Assembly (NCBI RefSeq): GCF_029392675.1
Contig: NZ_CP113941.1
Location: 732,001-796,000 of the forward strand
DNA length: 64,000 nucleotides
Origin: Lactobacillus sp. ESL0684
GTDB lineage: Bacteria; Bacillota; Bacilli; Lactobacillales; Lactobacillaceae
Reading direction: 5' to 3'
The number at the start of each line of letters is the position of its first letter. Position 1 is the stretch's first letter. The notes under the pieces are model-generated. The model was not told where the DNA came from. It did no database searches and saw nothing but the letters and a program-made list of their open reading frames with translations. A program made the position numbers and the translations under genes. This document shows, piece after piece, positions 48,966 through 57,025 of the stretch.

Positions 48966-50390
48966 CTATTTGGTGTTCATGGTCGAATGTTTTAGACCAT
49001 AACAGAAATAGATGATTAGGCCAATAATAAACCAAATACCAGCATAGATTTTGGCTTGCTGATCTAATCCCAGAAAGACAATTAAGGATCCGAGAAAGGC
49101 CAAAAATGGTAAGACTGGATAAAAGGGCATTTTGAAACCCGGATTTGCGATGTCAACTCCCTCTCTAGGGCGCAGTCGGTAAATTCCTAAGGAAACAAAC
49201 ATGAAGGCAATCAATGTTCCAGCTGATACCAGTTGAGTCAAAAATGAAAATGGTAAAAACGCACTGATTAAAATAGCCACAATACTGATGGTCCACAATG
49301 CATTGTTAGGACGTTTGTCAGTATTTAGTTTGCCTAATTTTTTGGGCAACATGCCGTCACGACCAAAAGAGTAGACTAGCCTTGAACTTGACATACATAG
49401 ACCGATTAAAGCTGTGAACATTCCAAAGACGGCGATAGTTTGAACGAGAGTTGCAATGGTCCCATGACCAATTGACCTTAGAGCTAAGCCAACAGGTTCA
49501 GCAGAATTTAGGTATTTTTGGTAAGGAACGTCACCGATTAACACCAAACTAACGGAAACAAATAAGATAACGGCTATTAGCAAGGAACCGACAATTCCAC
49601 GCGGCATGGTTTTTTCTGGATTAACGGCTTCAGCAGAATTAGCAGCAATCGCATCGAATCCTAAATAAGAAACAAAAATCATTGAAATTCCAGCATAGAT
49701 TCCTTGCCAGCCACCAAATGGACCGTGAGTAGTTTCTTTATATGGTGGAATAAACGGCGTAAAATTGGCTTTTTTAATTGCTGTTAAGCCAACTATCACA
49801 AATAAGAGAATGGCGATTACCTTTAGAATAACTAGTGCGTTTTCAACCCGTGAAGCCTCTGAAACACCGTGACTGATTAAAAGAGTAACCAATAAAATTG
49901 ACACAATTGAGATAATGTCGACAACGCCCCCGTTAATTCCGAAAGGATTGGCTAGTTCGGCAGGGAGTTTCAATCCTAAGGGTGCTATTAATGCCCGAAA
50001 GTTAGCCGAAATTCCTGAGCCAATAAATGACATTGCAATAAAGTATTCAGCAAGCAATGCCCAACCAGCAATCCAGCCCCAGATTTCACCGAAGACAACG
50101 TTAATCCATGAATATGCAGACCCTGCAAACGGCATAGCAGCCGCCATTTCAGCATAGGCAAAGGCTACGACACCGGCTACGATGGCAGCTAAAATGCAGG
50201 CAATAGCTACAGCTGGTCCAGTATGCAAGGCGGCCACCTCTCCTGGTAAAGTGAAAATTGAGGTGGAAACGATTGTTCCAACTCCTAGCGCCAAAAAGTC
50301 TTTCACAGTCAATGAACGTACTAATTGACCATCTTTTTGTTCATAGACATGTGGATCTTCTTTGCGATTTATCTTTTGCCAAAAATTCAA
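48966..50390 (-). CDS. APC-family amino-acid permease
   Basis: A 474-residue membrane protein with twelve hydrophobic segments. LTVKDFLALGVGTIVSTSIFTLPG is the APC helix-1 motif for substrate binding. PFAGSAYSWINVVFGEIWGWIAGWALLAEY and FVSYLGFDAIAANSAEAVNPEKTMPRGI place it in the cationic-amino-acid-transporter-like YfnA/CAT group. The substrate is not certain. The start is TTG 50390 (LNFWQKINRK), with AAAGGAG 8 bases upstream; longer in-frame starts run through that SD. It is divergent from ylxM. Confidence 0.9.
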   Translation of the reverse strand: MNFWQKINRKEDPHVYEQKDGQLVRSLTVKDFLALGVGTIVSTSIFTLPGEVAALHTGPAVAIACILAAIVAGVVAFAYAEMAAAMPFAGSAYSWINVVFGEIWGWIAGWALLAEYFIAMSFIGSGISANFRALIAPLGLKLPAELANPFGINGGVVDIISIVSILLVTLLISHGVSEASRVENALVILKVIAILLFVIVGLTAIKKANFTPFIPPYKETTHGPFGGWQGIYAGISMIFVSYLGFDAIAANSAEAVNPEKTMPRGIVGSLLIAVILFVSVSLVLIGDVPYQKYLNSAEPVGLALRSIGHGTIATLVQTIAVFGMFTALIGLCMSSSRLVYSFGRDGMLPKKLGKLNTDKRPNNALWTISIVAILISAFLPFSFLTQLVSAGTLIAFMFVSLGIYRLRPREGVDIANPGFKMPFYPVLPFLAFLGSLIVFLGLDQQAKIYAGIWFIIGLIIYFCYGLKHSTMNTK

Positions 50391-50520
50391 TTTGAATTCT
50401 CCTTTGTTAAATAGATACAACAGCCTATTATAAAGTATTTTATTGATAATAAAAGGCTAGAAGGTTTACTTATTCAAAAATGTAATTTTTATTTTATTTG
50501 TTAAATACTAATTTTTCAGA

Positions 50521-50549
50521 TCGTCAATTGCTGGCTTTTTTGCTATACT
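50521..50549 (+). promoter_or_regulatory. Promoter of ylxM-ffh
   Basis: TCGTCA (50521-50526) and an extended -10 TGCTATACT (TATACT 50544-50549) are spaced by 17 bases, 18 bases before the ylxM start codon. Confidence 0.55.
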
Positions 50550-50566
50550 GATTCAAGGTGAAAGTA

Positions 50567-50908
50567 ATGGATGAACTCGATAAAAATGAATTTTTAGGTG
50601 ATCTTTATGCCTATTATGGCCAACTACTAACTAAAGGACAGCAAGCTTATTTTGAAGACTATTATTATAATGATTTGTCTTTAGGTGAGATTGCGACTAA
50701 TTATCATGTGTCACGCCAAGCTGTTTATGATAATTTGCGCCGTTGTCGCAAGTTGCTAAATAATTATGAAGCTAAACTGCATTTAAATAAAGATTATCAA
50801 CAAATAGAACATAAGTTGACTGTCGCTGCTAGTGCGATTGAGCAGCAACAAGCTAAGCAAGCATTACAAGAAATTAACGAAATATTAAGTAAAATTAGAG
50901 GGGAATAA
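50567..50908 (+). CDS. ylxM: YlxM/p13-type putative DNA-binding protein
   Basis: A 113-residue protein with a helix-turn-helix around LSLGEIATNYHVSRQAVYDNLRRCRKLLNNYE, as in the UPF0122/YlxM family that is always encoded next to ffh. Relatives affect SRP or acid-tolerance functions, but the mechanism is unsettled. ATG 50567 is chosen since AAGGTG lies 6 bases upstream; a GTG at 50558 is inside that SD. ffh follows 3 bases later. Confidence 0.92.
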   Translation: MDELDKNEFLGDLYAYYGQLLTKGQQAYFEDYYYNDLSLGEIATNYHVSRQAVYDNLRRCRKLLNNYEAKLHLNKDYQQIEHKLTVAASAIEQQQAKQALQEINEILSKIRGE

Positions 50909-50911
50909 TTC

Positions 50912-52339
50912 ATGGCTTTTGAAAATTTGAGTGAAAGACTCCAAAAGGCATTACGCAATTTAACTGGTAAAGGGAAAATTTCTGAAGAAGATATTAATAC
51001 TGCCAGTCGTGAAATTCGGTTAGCTTTATTAGAAGCTGATGTTAACTTTAAGGTTGTTAAAGATTTCATCAAAAAAATTAAGGAGCAGGCTCTTGGTAAA
51101 GAAGTTCAAGAGAGTCTGAATCCTGGTCAGCAGGTTATCAAAATTGTTAATGATGAATTAACTAAGATGATGGGCCAAAGTGCCGTTGGCTTGAATAAGT
51201 CCAAGCATATTCCAACAATTATTATGATGGTTGGACTGCAAGGGACTGGTAAGACGACTACTGTTGGCAAATTAGCAAAGCGGCTCATGGACCAAAAAAA
51301 GGCTAGACCACTATTAATTGCCGGCGATATTTATCGTCCAGCAGCCATTGAACAGTTGCAGCAGATTGGTCAGGATTTAGCTGTGCCAGTTTATAGTGAA
51401 CAGGGTGAAAAAAATGTTGCGAAGATTGTGCAAAATGGGCTAGACCAAGCAACAGAAAATAAAAATGATTATGTAATTATCGATACTGCTGGTCGGCTTG
51501 AAATTGATGAACCACTGATGCAAGAGTTAGAACAGGTTAAAGAAGTTGCCAAGCCTGATAATATCTTGCTCGTAGTTGATGCAATGACTGGTCAGGCTGC
51601 AACAGATGTTGCTAAAGGCTTTGATAGTCGTTTAGATGTTACTGGAGTTATTCTAACTAAGCTTGATGGTGATACCCGTGGTGGTGCTGCGTTATCGATT
51701 AGAGCAGTAACTGGTAAGCCAATTATTTATACTGGTCAAGGTGAAAAGTTAACTGATCTTGAGCAATTCCATCCTGATCGTATGGCTTCAAGAATCCTAG
51801 GCATGGGCGACATGTTAACGCTGATTGAAAAAGCGCAGACTGACTATGATGCTAAAAAGGCCGAAGAAGTTGCAGAAAAAATGAAGGAAAATACCTTCGA
51901 TTTCAACGACTTTATTGATCAATTAGATCAGGTTGAAAAGATGGGGCCACTTGACCAGGTCATGAAAATGATCCCAGGTATGGCTAATAATCCTCAACTT
52001 AAAGATATTAATATAGATAAAAAACAAATTTTGCATATTAAGGCGATTGTCTCTTCAATGACTGAAGCAGAACGAGAGGATCCAGAGTTACTCAATCCAA
52101 GTCGGCGTAGAAGAATTGCGGCAGGATCTGGTCGTCCAGTTATTGAAGTTAACCGCATGATTAAGCAGTTTAAGCAAGCTCGCGACATGATGAGTAAGGT
52201 AACTAAAGGCAATTTGAAAGGTTTAGATAATTTGCCAGGGATGGATTCCAAAATGGGCCGAATTGCCATGCACCATATGGGGAAGAAATTTAAGAAAAAC
52301 AAGAAGAAGCGAATGAAGGTCAAACGTTATCATTCATAA
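50912..52339 (+). CDS. ffh: Signal recognition particle protein Ffh
   Basis: A 475-residue SRP GTPase. The N domain (MAFENLSERLQKALRNLTGKGKISEEDI) and G domain have P-loop GLQGTGKTTT from Gly108, AGDIYRPAAIEQL, IDTAGRLEIDE, LTKLDGDTRGGAAL. The C-terminal M domain is Met-rich (MSKVTKGNLKG, MDSKMGRIAMHHMGKK) and binds 4.5S RNA and signal sequences. GAGGGG lies before the ATG. It partners with FtsY, also in this window. Confidence 0.98.
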   Translation: MAFENLSERLQKALRNLTGKGKISEEDINTASREIRLALLEADVNFKVVKDFIKKIKEQALGKEVQESLNPGQQVIKIVNDELTKMMGQSAVGLNKSKHIPTIIMMVGLQGTGKTTTVGKLAKRLMDQKKARPLLIAGDIYRPAAIEQLQQIGQDLAVPVYSEQGEKNVAKIVQNGLDQATENKNDYVIIDTAGRLEIDEPLMQELEQVKEVAKPDNILLVVDAMTGQAATDVAKGFDSRLDVTGVILTKLDGDTRGGAALSIRAVTGKPIIYTGQGEKLTDLEQFHPDRMASRILGMGDMLTLIEKAQTDYDAKKAEEVAEKMKENTFDFNDFIDQLDQVEKMGPLDQVMKMIPGMANNPQLKDINIDKKQILHIKAIVSSMTEAEREDPELLNPSRRRRIAAGSGRPVIEVNRMIKQFKQARDMMSKVTKGNLKGLDNLPGMDSKMGRIAMHHMGKKFKKNKKKRMKVKRYHS

Positions 52340-52359
52340 TTGCTGTTAAGTAAAAACAC

Positions 52360-52388
52360 TTTACACCAGAAAAAATTAATGCTATATT
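52360..52388 (+). promoter_or_regulatory. Promoter of rpsP
   Basis: TTTACA (52360-52365) and extended -10 TGCTATATT (TATATT 52383-52388), spacer 17, 31 bases before the rpsP start codon. Confidence 0.6.
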
Positions 52389-52419
52389 AGTTATTGTAAA
52401 AATTTAGGAGGATAAATTT

Positions 52420-52692
52420 ATGGCAGTAAAAATTCGGATGCGCCGCATGGGTGCCAAGAGAAGACCTTTCTACAGAATAGTAGTTGCAGATTCAAGAATG
52501 CCACGTGATGGTCGTGTGATTGAAGAAGTTGGTTACTACAATCCAGTTTCAAATCCTAAGGAATTGAAATTAGATGAAGACAAGATTTTTGATTGGCTAC
52601 AAAAGGGTGCACAACCTTCAGACACTGTTAGATCACTTCTTTCAGGTGCTGGCTTGATGAAGAAGTTGCACGATTCAAAAAACAACAAATAA
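52420..52692 (+). CDS. rpsP: 30S ribosomal protein S16
   Basis: A 90-residue ribosomal protein: [51 protein letters not shown]. Complete. AGGAGG precedes the ATG. A strong terminator follows before rimM, so S16 can be made in excess of the downstream modification proteins. Confidence 0.97.
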   Translation: MAVKIRMRRMGAKRRPFYRIVVADSRMPRDGRVIEEVGYYNPVSNPKELKLDEDKIFDWLQKGAQPSDTVRSLLSGAGLMKKLHDSKNNK

Positions 52693-52705
52693 TTGATTTG
52701 TTAGT

Positions 52706-52738
52706 AAAAGTTTGAAGTTGATTGCTTCAAACTTTTTT
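52706..52738 (+). terminator. Terminator between rpsP and rimM
   Basis: A 12-bp perfect stem (52706-52717 with 52725-52736), loop 7, followed by T-run. rimM starts 24 bases later without a clear promoter between, so partial read-through is likely. Confidence 0.88.
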
Positions 52739-52761
52739 CATACTTAAATTTAGGAGTAGCA

Positions 52762-53277
52762 ATGCAATTTTATGATGTAGCTAAAGTCCTGTCGACGCAT
52801 GGCTTACAAGGCGAAGTAAAGGTAGCGCTGATTACAGACTTTCCGGAGTTGCGTTTTGCACAGGGCAGTAAGTTGGCTTTAAAAGACGATGAGACTCAAG
52901 TATTAACGGTTGAAAGTAGTCGGCCTTTTAAGCAATTTTGGTTGGTAAAATTTGTTGAAATTACTGAAATTTCGGCAGCTGAGGCTCTCAAGGGTCAAAC
53001 TTTGGTTGTTAGCCAAGCAGATCAACATGAATTGCCAGCTGGCACTTACTATTATCGTGATATTCTAGGTTGTCAGGTTTTAGATAATCAGACTGGAGAA
53101 CTGTTAGGAAGCATCACAGAAATTGAATCCCCAGGAGCCAACGATGTTTGGCAGGTAACTGAAGAATCAGGCAAGGAATACTTGATTCCATATATTGCTG
53201 ACGTGGTAAAAAAAGTTGATGTTGCAAATAAACGCGTCTACGTAGAATTAATGGAGGGGTTGCGAGATGAAAATTAA
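52762..53277 (+). CDS. rimM: Ribosome maturation factor RimM
   Basis: A 171-residue 30S assembly factor. N-terminal domain [26 protein letters not shown] and C-terminal PRC-barrel ([56 protein letters not shown]). Typical length. It overlaps the trmD start by 11 bases, so translation is coupled. Confidence 0.96.
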   Translation: MQFYDVAKVLSTHGLQGEVKVALITDFPELRFAQGSKLALKDDETQVLTVESSRPFKQFWLVKFVEITEISAAEALKGQTLVVSQADQHELPAGTYYYRDILGCQVLDNQTGELLGSITEIESPGANDVWQVTEESGKEYLIPYIADVVKKVDVANKRVYVELMEGLRDEN

Positions 53278-53989
53278 TGTCTTAACGCTCTTTCCTGATA
53301 TGTTTACCCCTTTGCAGACTTCAATGCTAGGACGTGGCCTTGAAGATGGTAAGTGGGATTTGAACTTGATCAATTTTCGCGATTTTACCACTGATTTTCA
53401 TCATCATGTCGACGATACACCATATGGTGGTGGTGCGGGGATGGTCTTGCAAATTATGCCGATCCAAAAGGCACTGGATTCACTAAAAAATAAGGGCAGG
53501 GTGATTATTACTGCTCCTCAGGGAAAAACGTTTACTCAGCAAACTGCACAATCTTGGTCTAAAGAAGAAACTTTAACGTTTATTTGTGGCCATTATGAAG
53601 GTTTTGATGAACGTATTTATCAGTTGGCTGATGAAGTAGTGTCAATTGGTGATTATGTGTTAACTGGTGGTGAATTGCCGACAATGAGCATGATTGATGC
53701 AACAGTTCGTCTGTTACCAGGGATTCTGGGCAATGCGGCTTCTCCAGTTGATGAGAGTTTTGCTCAAGGCTTACTAGAATATCCGCAGTATACCCGACCA
53801 GAAGAATTTAATGGCATGAAAGTACCAAGCGTGCTGACTTCTGGTAATCATCAAAAAATTGATCGTTGGCGCCGCAAAGAGGCTTTGCGTGCCACTTATT
53901 TGCGACGACCAGACATGCTAGCGAATTATCAGCTAAATAAGGAAGAAACAACAATGCTTGCAGAAATTAAAGAAGAGGAAACGAATTAG
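53267..53989 (+). CDS. trmD: tRNA (guanine-N1)-methyltransferase
   Basis: A 240-residue SPOUT enzyme that methylates G37 of tRNAs. Motifs: [61 protein letters not shown] (trefoil-knot SAM site), and [30 protein letters not shown] in rimM serves as SD. Part of the rpsP-rimM-trmD-rplS group, with rplS having its own promoter. Confidence 0.97.
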   Translation: MKINVLTLFPDMFTPLQTSMLGRGLEDGKWDLNLINFRDFTTDFHHHVDDTPYGGGAGMVLQIMPIQKALDSLKNKGRVIITAPQGKTFTQQTAQSWSKEETLTFICGHYEGFDERIYQLADEVVSIGDYVLTGGELPTMSMIDATVRLLPGILGNAASPVDESFAQGLLEYPQYTRPEEFNGMKVPSVLTSGNHQKIDRWRRKEALRATYLRRPDMLANYQLNKEETTMLAEIKEEETN

Positions 53990-54024
53990 TTAAAAATTTG
54001 ATTATTTACGGATAGTTGATGTTC

Positions 54025-54053
54025 TTGATTTACTTTAGTTAATTTGCTAAAAT
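54025..54053 (+). promoter_or_regulatory. Promoter of rplS
   Basis: TTGATT (54025-54030) and extended -10 TGCTAAAAT (TAAAAT 54048-54053), spacer 17, in the trmD-rplS gap. Transcription would begin near 54060, just before the structured leader. Confidence 0.6.
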
Positions 54054-54060
54054 ATTTAAA

Positions 54061-54143
54061 GTGTGATTTTCATCGCACAATGAATAAGGGGTGTTCCGCT
54101 GGTGCAGGTTGCGCTAATGAACACCGCAGAAGGAGAAGCTATA
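54061..54143 (+). promoter_or_regulatory. Structured rplS leader (L19-leader-like)
   Basis: The 5' untranslated region has a first hairpin (GTGTGAT with ATCGCAC, 54061-54078) and a second stem GGTGTT (54090-54095) pairing with AACACC (54120-54125), enclosing GCA-GGT-TGC. Position and shape resemble the ribosomal-protein L19 autoregulatory leader of Firmicutes; sequence match to that RNA family was judged by memory and needs a covariance-model search. Confidence 0.5.
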
Positions 54144-54491
54144 ATGAATCCATTAATTCAAGAGTTGACTAAAGATCAAATTCGTGATGACATTCCTGAT
54201 TTTCGTGCAGGTGATACTGTTAGAGTTCACGTGCGTGTTCTTGAAGGTACCCATGAACGTATTCAGTTGTTTGAGGGAGTAGTAATCAAGCGTAAGGGTG
54301 CAGGAATTGCTGCAACTTATACAGTACGTAAGATTGCTTCTGGTGTTGGTGTTGAACGTACCTTCCCGGTAAACGACCCACGAGTAGCCAAGGTTGAAGT
54401 CGTACGTCACGGTCGTGTACGTCGTGCCAAGCTATACTACTTGCGTGATCGTCATGGTAAATCTGCTAGAATTGCAGAAAGACGTCGTTAA
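54144..54491 (+). CDS. rplS: 50S ribosomal protein L19
   Basis: A 115-residue ribosomal protein: [47 protein letters not shown] is followed by RVFPVNDP-type segment and [25 protein letters not shown] 54144 is preceded by AAGGAG; an upstream in-frame ATG would put coding sequence through the leader hairpin. Terminator 13 bases after the stop. Confidence 0.97.
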   Translation: MNPLIQELTKDQIRDDIPDFRAGDTVRVHVRVLEGTHERIQLFEGVVIKRKGAGIAATYTVRKIASGVGVERTFPVNDPRVAKVEVVRHGRVRRAKLYYLRDRHGKSARIAERRR

Positions 54492-54503
54492 TTCGAAGTA
54501 TGA

Positions 54504-54538
54504 AAAAGAATCATCCGTAAGCGGATGGTTCTTTTTTT
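54504..54538 (+). terminator. Terminator of rplS
   Basis: GAATCATCCG (54508-54517) pairs with CGGATGGTTC (54522-54531) with one wobble, TAAG loop, then seven T. Confidence 0.9.
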
Positions 54539-54589
54539 GTGGTTTATGGTAAACTTATTGGCAATACAAAATTATATGAGGTCAATAAT

Positions 54590-55354
54590 ATGGATAAACT
54601 TTTTTTACTAGATTTTGATGCTAGTCAGAGTGCAATTCTTGAACCGGATCACGAAGTGGCAGAACAAAATTACCAGTTTCCTGCTAAATTACTATTCGCT
54701 TTTATTACTAATGAAGCAATTGCGCAATTTTTAAATAATTATTCGCATCAAAAAATCGGACATTTTGACTGTTTTGAAGGGGAAACTCCAATTTATGAAG
54801 TGCAACTTGAGAATGAAAAAGTTACCTTTTGTCAGGCAAAGATTGGTGCGTCGGCGGCTGTAGAACTGCTTGACTGGCTAATTAGTTACGGTGTCAAGCA
54901 AGTTTTGGCAATTGGTTCAGCAGGAGCGTTAACTAATTTGCCCGAAAACTATTTTATGGTGCCAGTTAAAGCCATTAGAGATGAGGGAACTTCTTTTCAC
55001 TATCAACCAGCAGCTAACATGATTGATTTGCGCTCCAAGTATTTAACGCGAGTTGAACAATTAATGATTCAAAATGGTTTAAAAGTAAAAGAAGTCATAA
55101 CTTGGACAACTGATGGTTTCTTTCGGGAAACTAAGGATAAAGTACAGCAAGTAAAAAAGCTTGGTGCGGCGTGCGTAGAAATGGAGTGCGCTGCATTAGC
55201 GGCTTGTGCACGCTTTCGAGAAGTTGATTTTGCACAAATCTTATTTACCGCTGATTCGCTAGCCAATCTTGAGCAACACGATGATCGTAATTGGGGACGA
55301 ATGGCACATGGAAATTCGCTAACACTAGCAGCTAACATCTTACGTGAATTGTAA
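54590..55354 (+). CDS. Nucleoside phosphorylase (uridine/purine phosphorylase family)
   Basis: A 254-residue enzyme of the PNP/UDP phosphorylase family, which splits nucleosides with phosphate into base and ribose 1-phosphate. It shows VLAIGSAGAL, the strand-helix FMVPVKAIRDEGTSFHY, and CVEMECAALAACARFREV, the ribose-binding MExxA-type motif. ATG 54590 is used, with GAGGT upstream; an earlier in-frame start would fall in the rplS terminator. It is not in an operon. Whether it prefers uridine or purines is not clear from sequence. Confidence 0.85.
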   Translation: MDKLFLLDFDASQSAILEPDHEVAEQNYQFPAKLLFAFITNEAIAQFLNNYSHQKIGHFDCFEGETPIYEVQLENEKVTFCQAKIGASAAVELLDWLISYGVKQVLAIGSAGALTNLPENYFMVPVKAIRDEGTSFHYQPAANMIDLRSKYLTRVEQLMIQNGLKVKEVITWTTDGFFRETKDKVQQVKKLGAACVEMECAALAACARFREVDFAQILFTADSLANLEQHDDRNWGRMAHGNSLTLAANILREL

Positions 55355-55447
55355 ATTAAACCTTGTGAAAAATATGACTGTGAAACCTACGTGAAACGAT
55401 AGCATAATTCACAAAATTAAATATTATTGTTGCTAAGCCGGCTTTTA

Positions 55448-55475
55448 TCACAAAATAACATAGAAAAGTTTGTGA
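55448..55475. repeat. TCACAAA/TTTGTGA inverted pair in a cluster of TTGTGA-like motifs
   Basis: A 7-bp perfect inverted pair (55448-55454 with 55469-55475). Four more GTGAA motifs lie upstream (55363, 55379, 55391 direct; 55408 inverted). No gene lies in 55355-55618. Confidence 0.4.
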
Positions 55476-55570
55476 ACTGCATAAGCTTAATAAATGTGGA
55501 AAGAAAAATTAACTGAGAACCCAATTAGTAATCAAGTTAAAGTTAATCAAGTTTATTATCTTAATATACT

Positions 55571-55608
55571 AAAAAATGACTAGAATATTTTTTTATTCTA
55601 GTCATTTT
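55571..55608 (-). terminator. Terminator of lexA
   Basis: AAAATGACTAGAAT (55573-55586) pairs with its complement ending near 55608, followed on the minus strand by six T. It could also stop plus-strand transcription. Confidence 0.88.
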
Positions 55609-55618
55609 ATGATGAAAT

Positions 55619-56275
55619 CTAATTAATTTTGTTGCGATATAAGCCGACAACCTTACCGAGAATTTTAACCTTTGGCAAAATAATTGGCGCCATATTATCA
55701 TTTTCTGGTTGCAAGCGGTAATGATCTTTTTCTTTATAAAATCGTTTGACTGTTGCTTCTTCATCTTCAGTCATTGCGACGACAATTTCACCATTAATGG
55801 CAGTACTTTGTTTACGAACAATGATATTGTCGCCGTCTAATATACCAACATTAATCATACTTTCGCCTTTGACCCTAAGCATGAATAAATCGCCAGCATC
55901 ACTTTCTAAATCGGGCGGCAAAGGAAAGTAATCATCGATGGTTTCGACCGCTAGAATTGGTTGCCCAGCAGTCACTTCACCAACAACTGGAATTTCAGTT
56001 GGCTTAATGCCCAATTTTTCTTTCCCTAAGGTCGTAACTTCAAGGGTTCGCGGTTTACTAGCATCCTTAGTAATTAAGCCCTTTTGTTCAAGATGAGATA
56101 GGTGAGCATGAACCGTTGAGGTTGAAGAAAGGCTCATTGCTGCGCAAATTTCACGCACTGTTGGGGCAAAACCGCGATCCTGAATGGTTTGATAAATATA
56201 CTGTAAGATTTCTAGTTGGCGGTAATCTTTGTACCTGCGATCATGTTGATGGTCCGTTTCGTTTGCGTTTGGCAT
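55619..56275 (-). CDS. lexA: LexA SOS repressor
   Basis: A 218-residue repressor of the DNA-damage response. The winged-helix N-terminal domain includes [35 protein letters not shown]. Self-cleavage would occur at Ala103-Gly104 (VTAG), with catalytic Ser139 in KGESMIN and Lys177 in ATVKRF, all present. GGAGG lies 7 bases before the ATG. The N-terminus is extended by about 15 His/Asp-rich residues compared with the usual start. It is divergent from the DUF896 gene with an SOS box between. Confidence 0.96.
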   Translation of the reverse strand: MPNANETDHQHDRRYKDYRQLEILQYIYQTIQDRGFAPTVREICAAMSLSSTSTVHAHLSHLEQKGLITKDASKPRTLEVTTLGKEKLGIKPTEIPVVGEVTAGQPILAVETIDDYFPLPPDLESDAGDLFMLRVKGESMINVGILDGDNIIVRKQSTAINGEIVVAMTEDEEATVKRFYKEKDHYRLQPENDNMAPIILPKVKILGKVVGLYRNKIN

Positions 56276-56316
56276 TTGTTAACCTCCAATATCTAAATGG
56301 AACATTTACTAAATTT

Positions 56317-56346
56317 ATTTTAACAAAAAAAGAATGCTAGCACAAA
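56317..56346 (-). promoter_or_regulatory. Promoter of lexA
   Basis: On the minus strand TTTGTG (56341-56346) and TAAAAT (56317-56322) are spaced by 18. The -35 overlaps the SOS box, fitting autorepression. Confidence 0.55.
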
Positions 56347-56356
56347 CGAATGTTCT
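56343..56356. promoter_or_regulatory. SOS box (LexA operator)
   Basis: CAAACGAATGTTCT matches the Gram-positive LexA box CGAAC-N4-GTTCG at eight of ten fixed positions. It lies between divergent lexA and DUF896 genes and can control both. Confidence 0.7.
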
Positions 56357-56420
56357 GAGTGTTTTACCTTTTTTTCTGTAAGTAAATACGGTAGACTTTT
56401 TAAGAAAGGATGCGATTAAG

Positions 56421-56669
56421 ATGACTAAGCAAAACGAACAGGCAATAACTGCACGTATCAACGAATTATATCATAAGAAAAAGACTCAAGGATTGACTCA
56501 AGCAGAAGAGCAGGAACGCCAAAGTTTACACCAGCAATTTATTAAAAACTTTCGGGCAGGATTTAAGCAAGAAGTTGAAGATTTGGTTATCGTCGATAAA
56601 GATGGTCATGAAGTTACTTCTGAGAAGGCGAAAAAAGCGCAACGGGCAAAAGGTTTAAGAAAAGATTAA
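56421..56669 (+). CDS. DUF896 (YnzC-like) protein
   Basis: An 82-residue, highly charged helical protein: [41 protein letters not shown] is the DUF896 signature. In Bacillus the homologue ynzC lies in the SOS-controlled yneA-yneB-ynzC group beside lexA; its function is unknown. Here it is directly divergent from lexA with a shared SOS box, and no YneA-like division inhibitor lies between. SD AAGGA precedes the ATG. Confidence 0.92.
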   Translation: MTKQNEQAITARINELYHKKKTQGLTQAEEQERQSLHQQFIKNFRAGFKQEVEDLVIVDKDGHEVTSEKAKKAQRAKGLRKD

Positions 56670-56676
56670 TTTTGTC

Positions 56677-56705
56677 TTTAACTTTGCACAGAGTTTAGGT
56701 AGAAT
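56677..56705 (+). promoter_or_regulatory. Promoter of yneF
   Basis: TTTAAC (56677-56682) and TAGAAT (56700-56705) spaced by 17, 34 bases before the start codon. Confidence 0.45.
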
Positions 56706-56739
56706 AGAGATATTGAGAAAAATTGAGGTGTATATTTTT

Positions 56740-56958
56740 ATGAATTTGGCATTAGCAATCGTATTAATTATCGTTGCCTTATTAGTAGGACTAATTGGTG
56801 GCTTTTATGGTGCGCGATCATATATGAAGAAGTATTTTAAAGATAATCCGCCAATCAGTGAGGACATGATTGTTGCTATGATGTCGCAAATGGGACAAAA
56901 ACCTTCAGCTAAGAAGGTTAACCAGGTGATGAACATGATGAAGCATCAAAACAACTAA
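56740..56958 (+). CDS. yneF: YneF-family (UPF0154) membrane protein
   Basis: A 72-residue protein with one N-terminal membrane helix ([20 protein letters not shown]) and a short cytosolic tail ([37 protein letters not shown]), the UPF0154 pattern. Function unknown. ATG 56740 has GAGGTG upstream; an in-frame start 27 bases earlier lies before that SD. Confidence 0.9.
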   Translation: MNLALAIVLIIVALLVGLIGGFYGARSYMKKYFKDNPPISEDMIVAMMSQMGQKPSAKKVNQVMNMMKHQNN

Positions 56959-56974
56959 ACTTGCTGGATGTGGG

Positions 56975-57006
56975 CAAAAGACGGGGGTTATCTCCGTCTT
57001 TTTTAT
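56975..57006 (+). terminator. Terminator of yneF
   Basis: AAAAGACGG-type stem (56976-56984 with 56994-57002) followed by a T-rich tail. Confidence 0.85.
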
Positions 57007-57025
57007 TTAGAATTTTGGGATAAAA

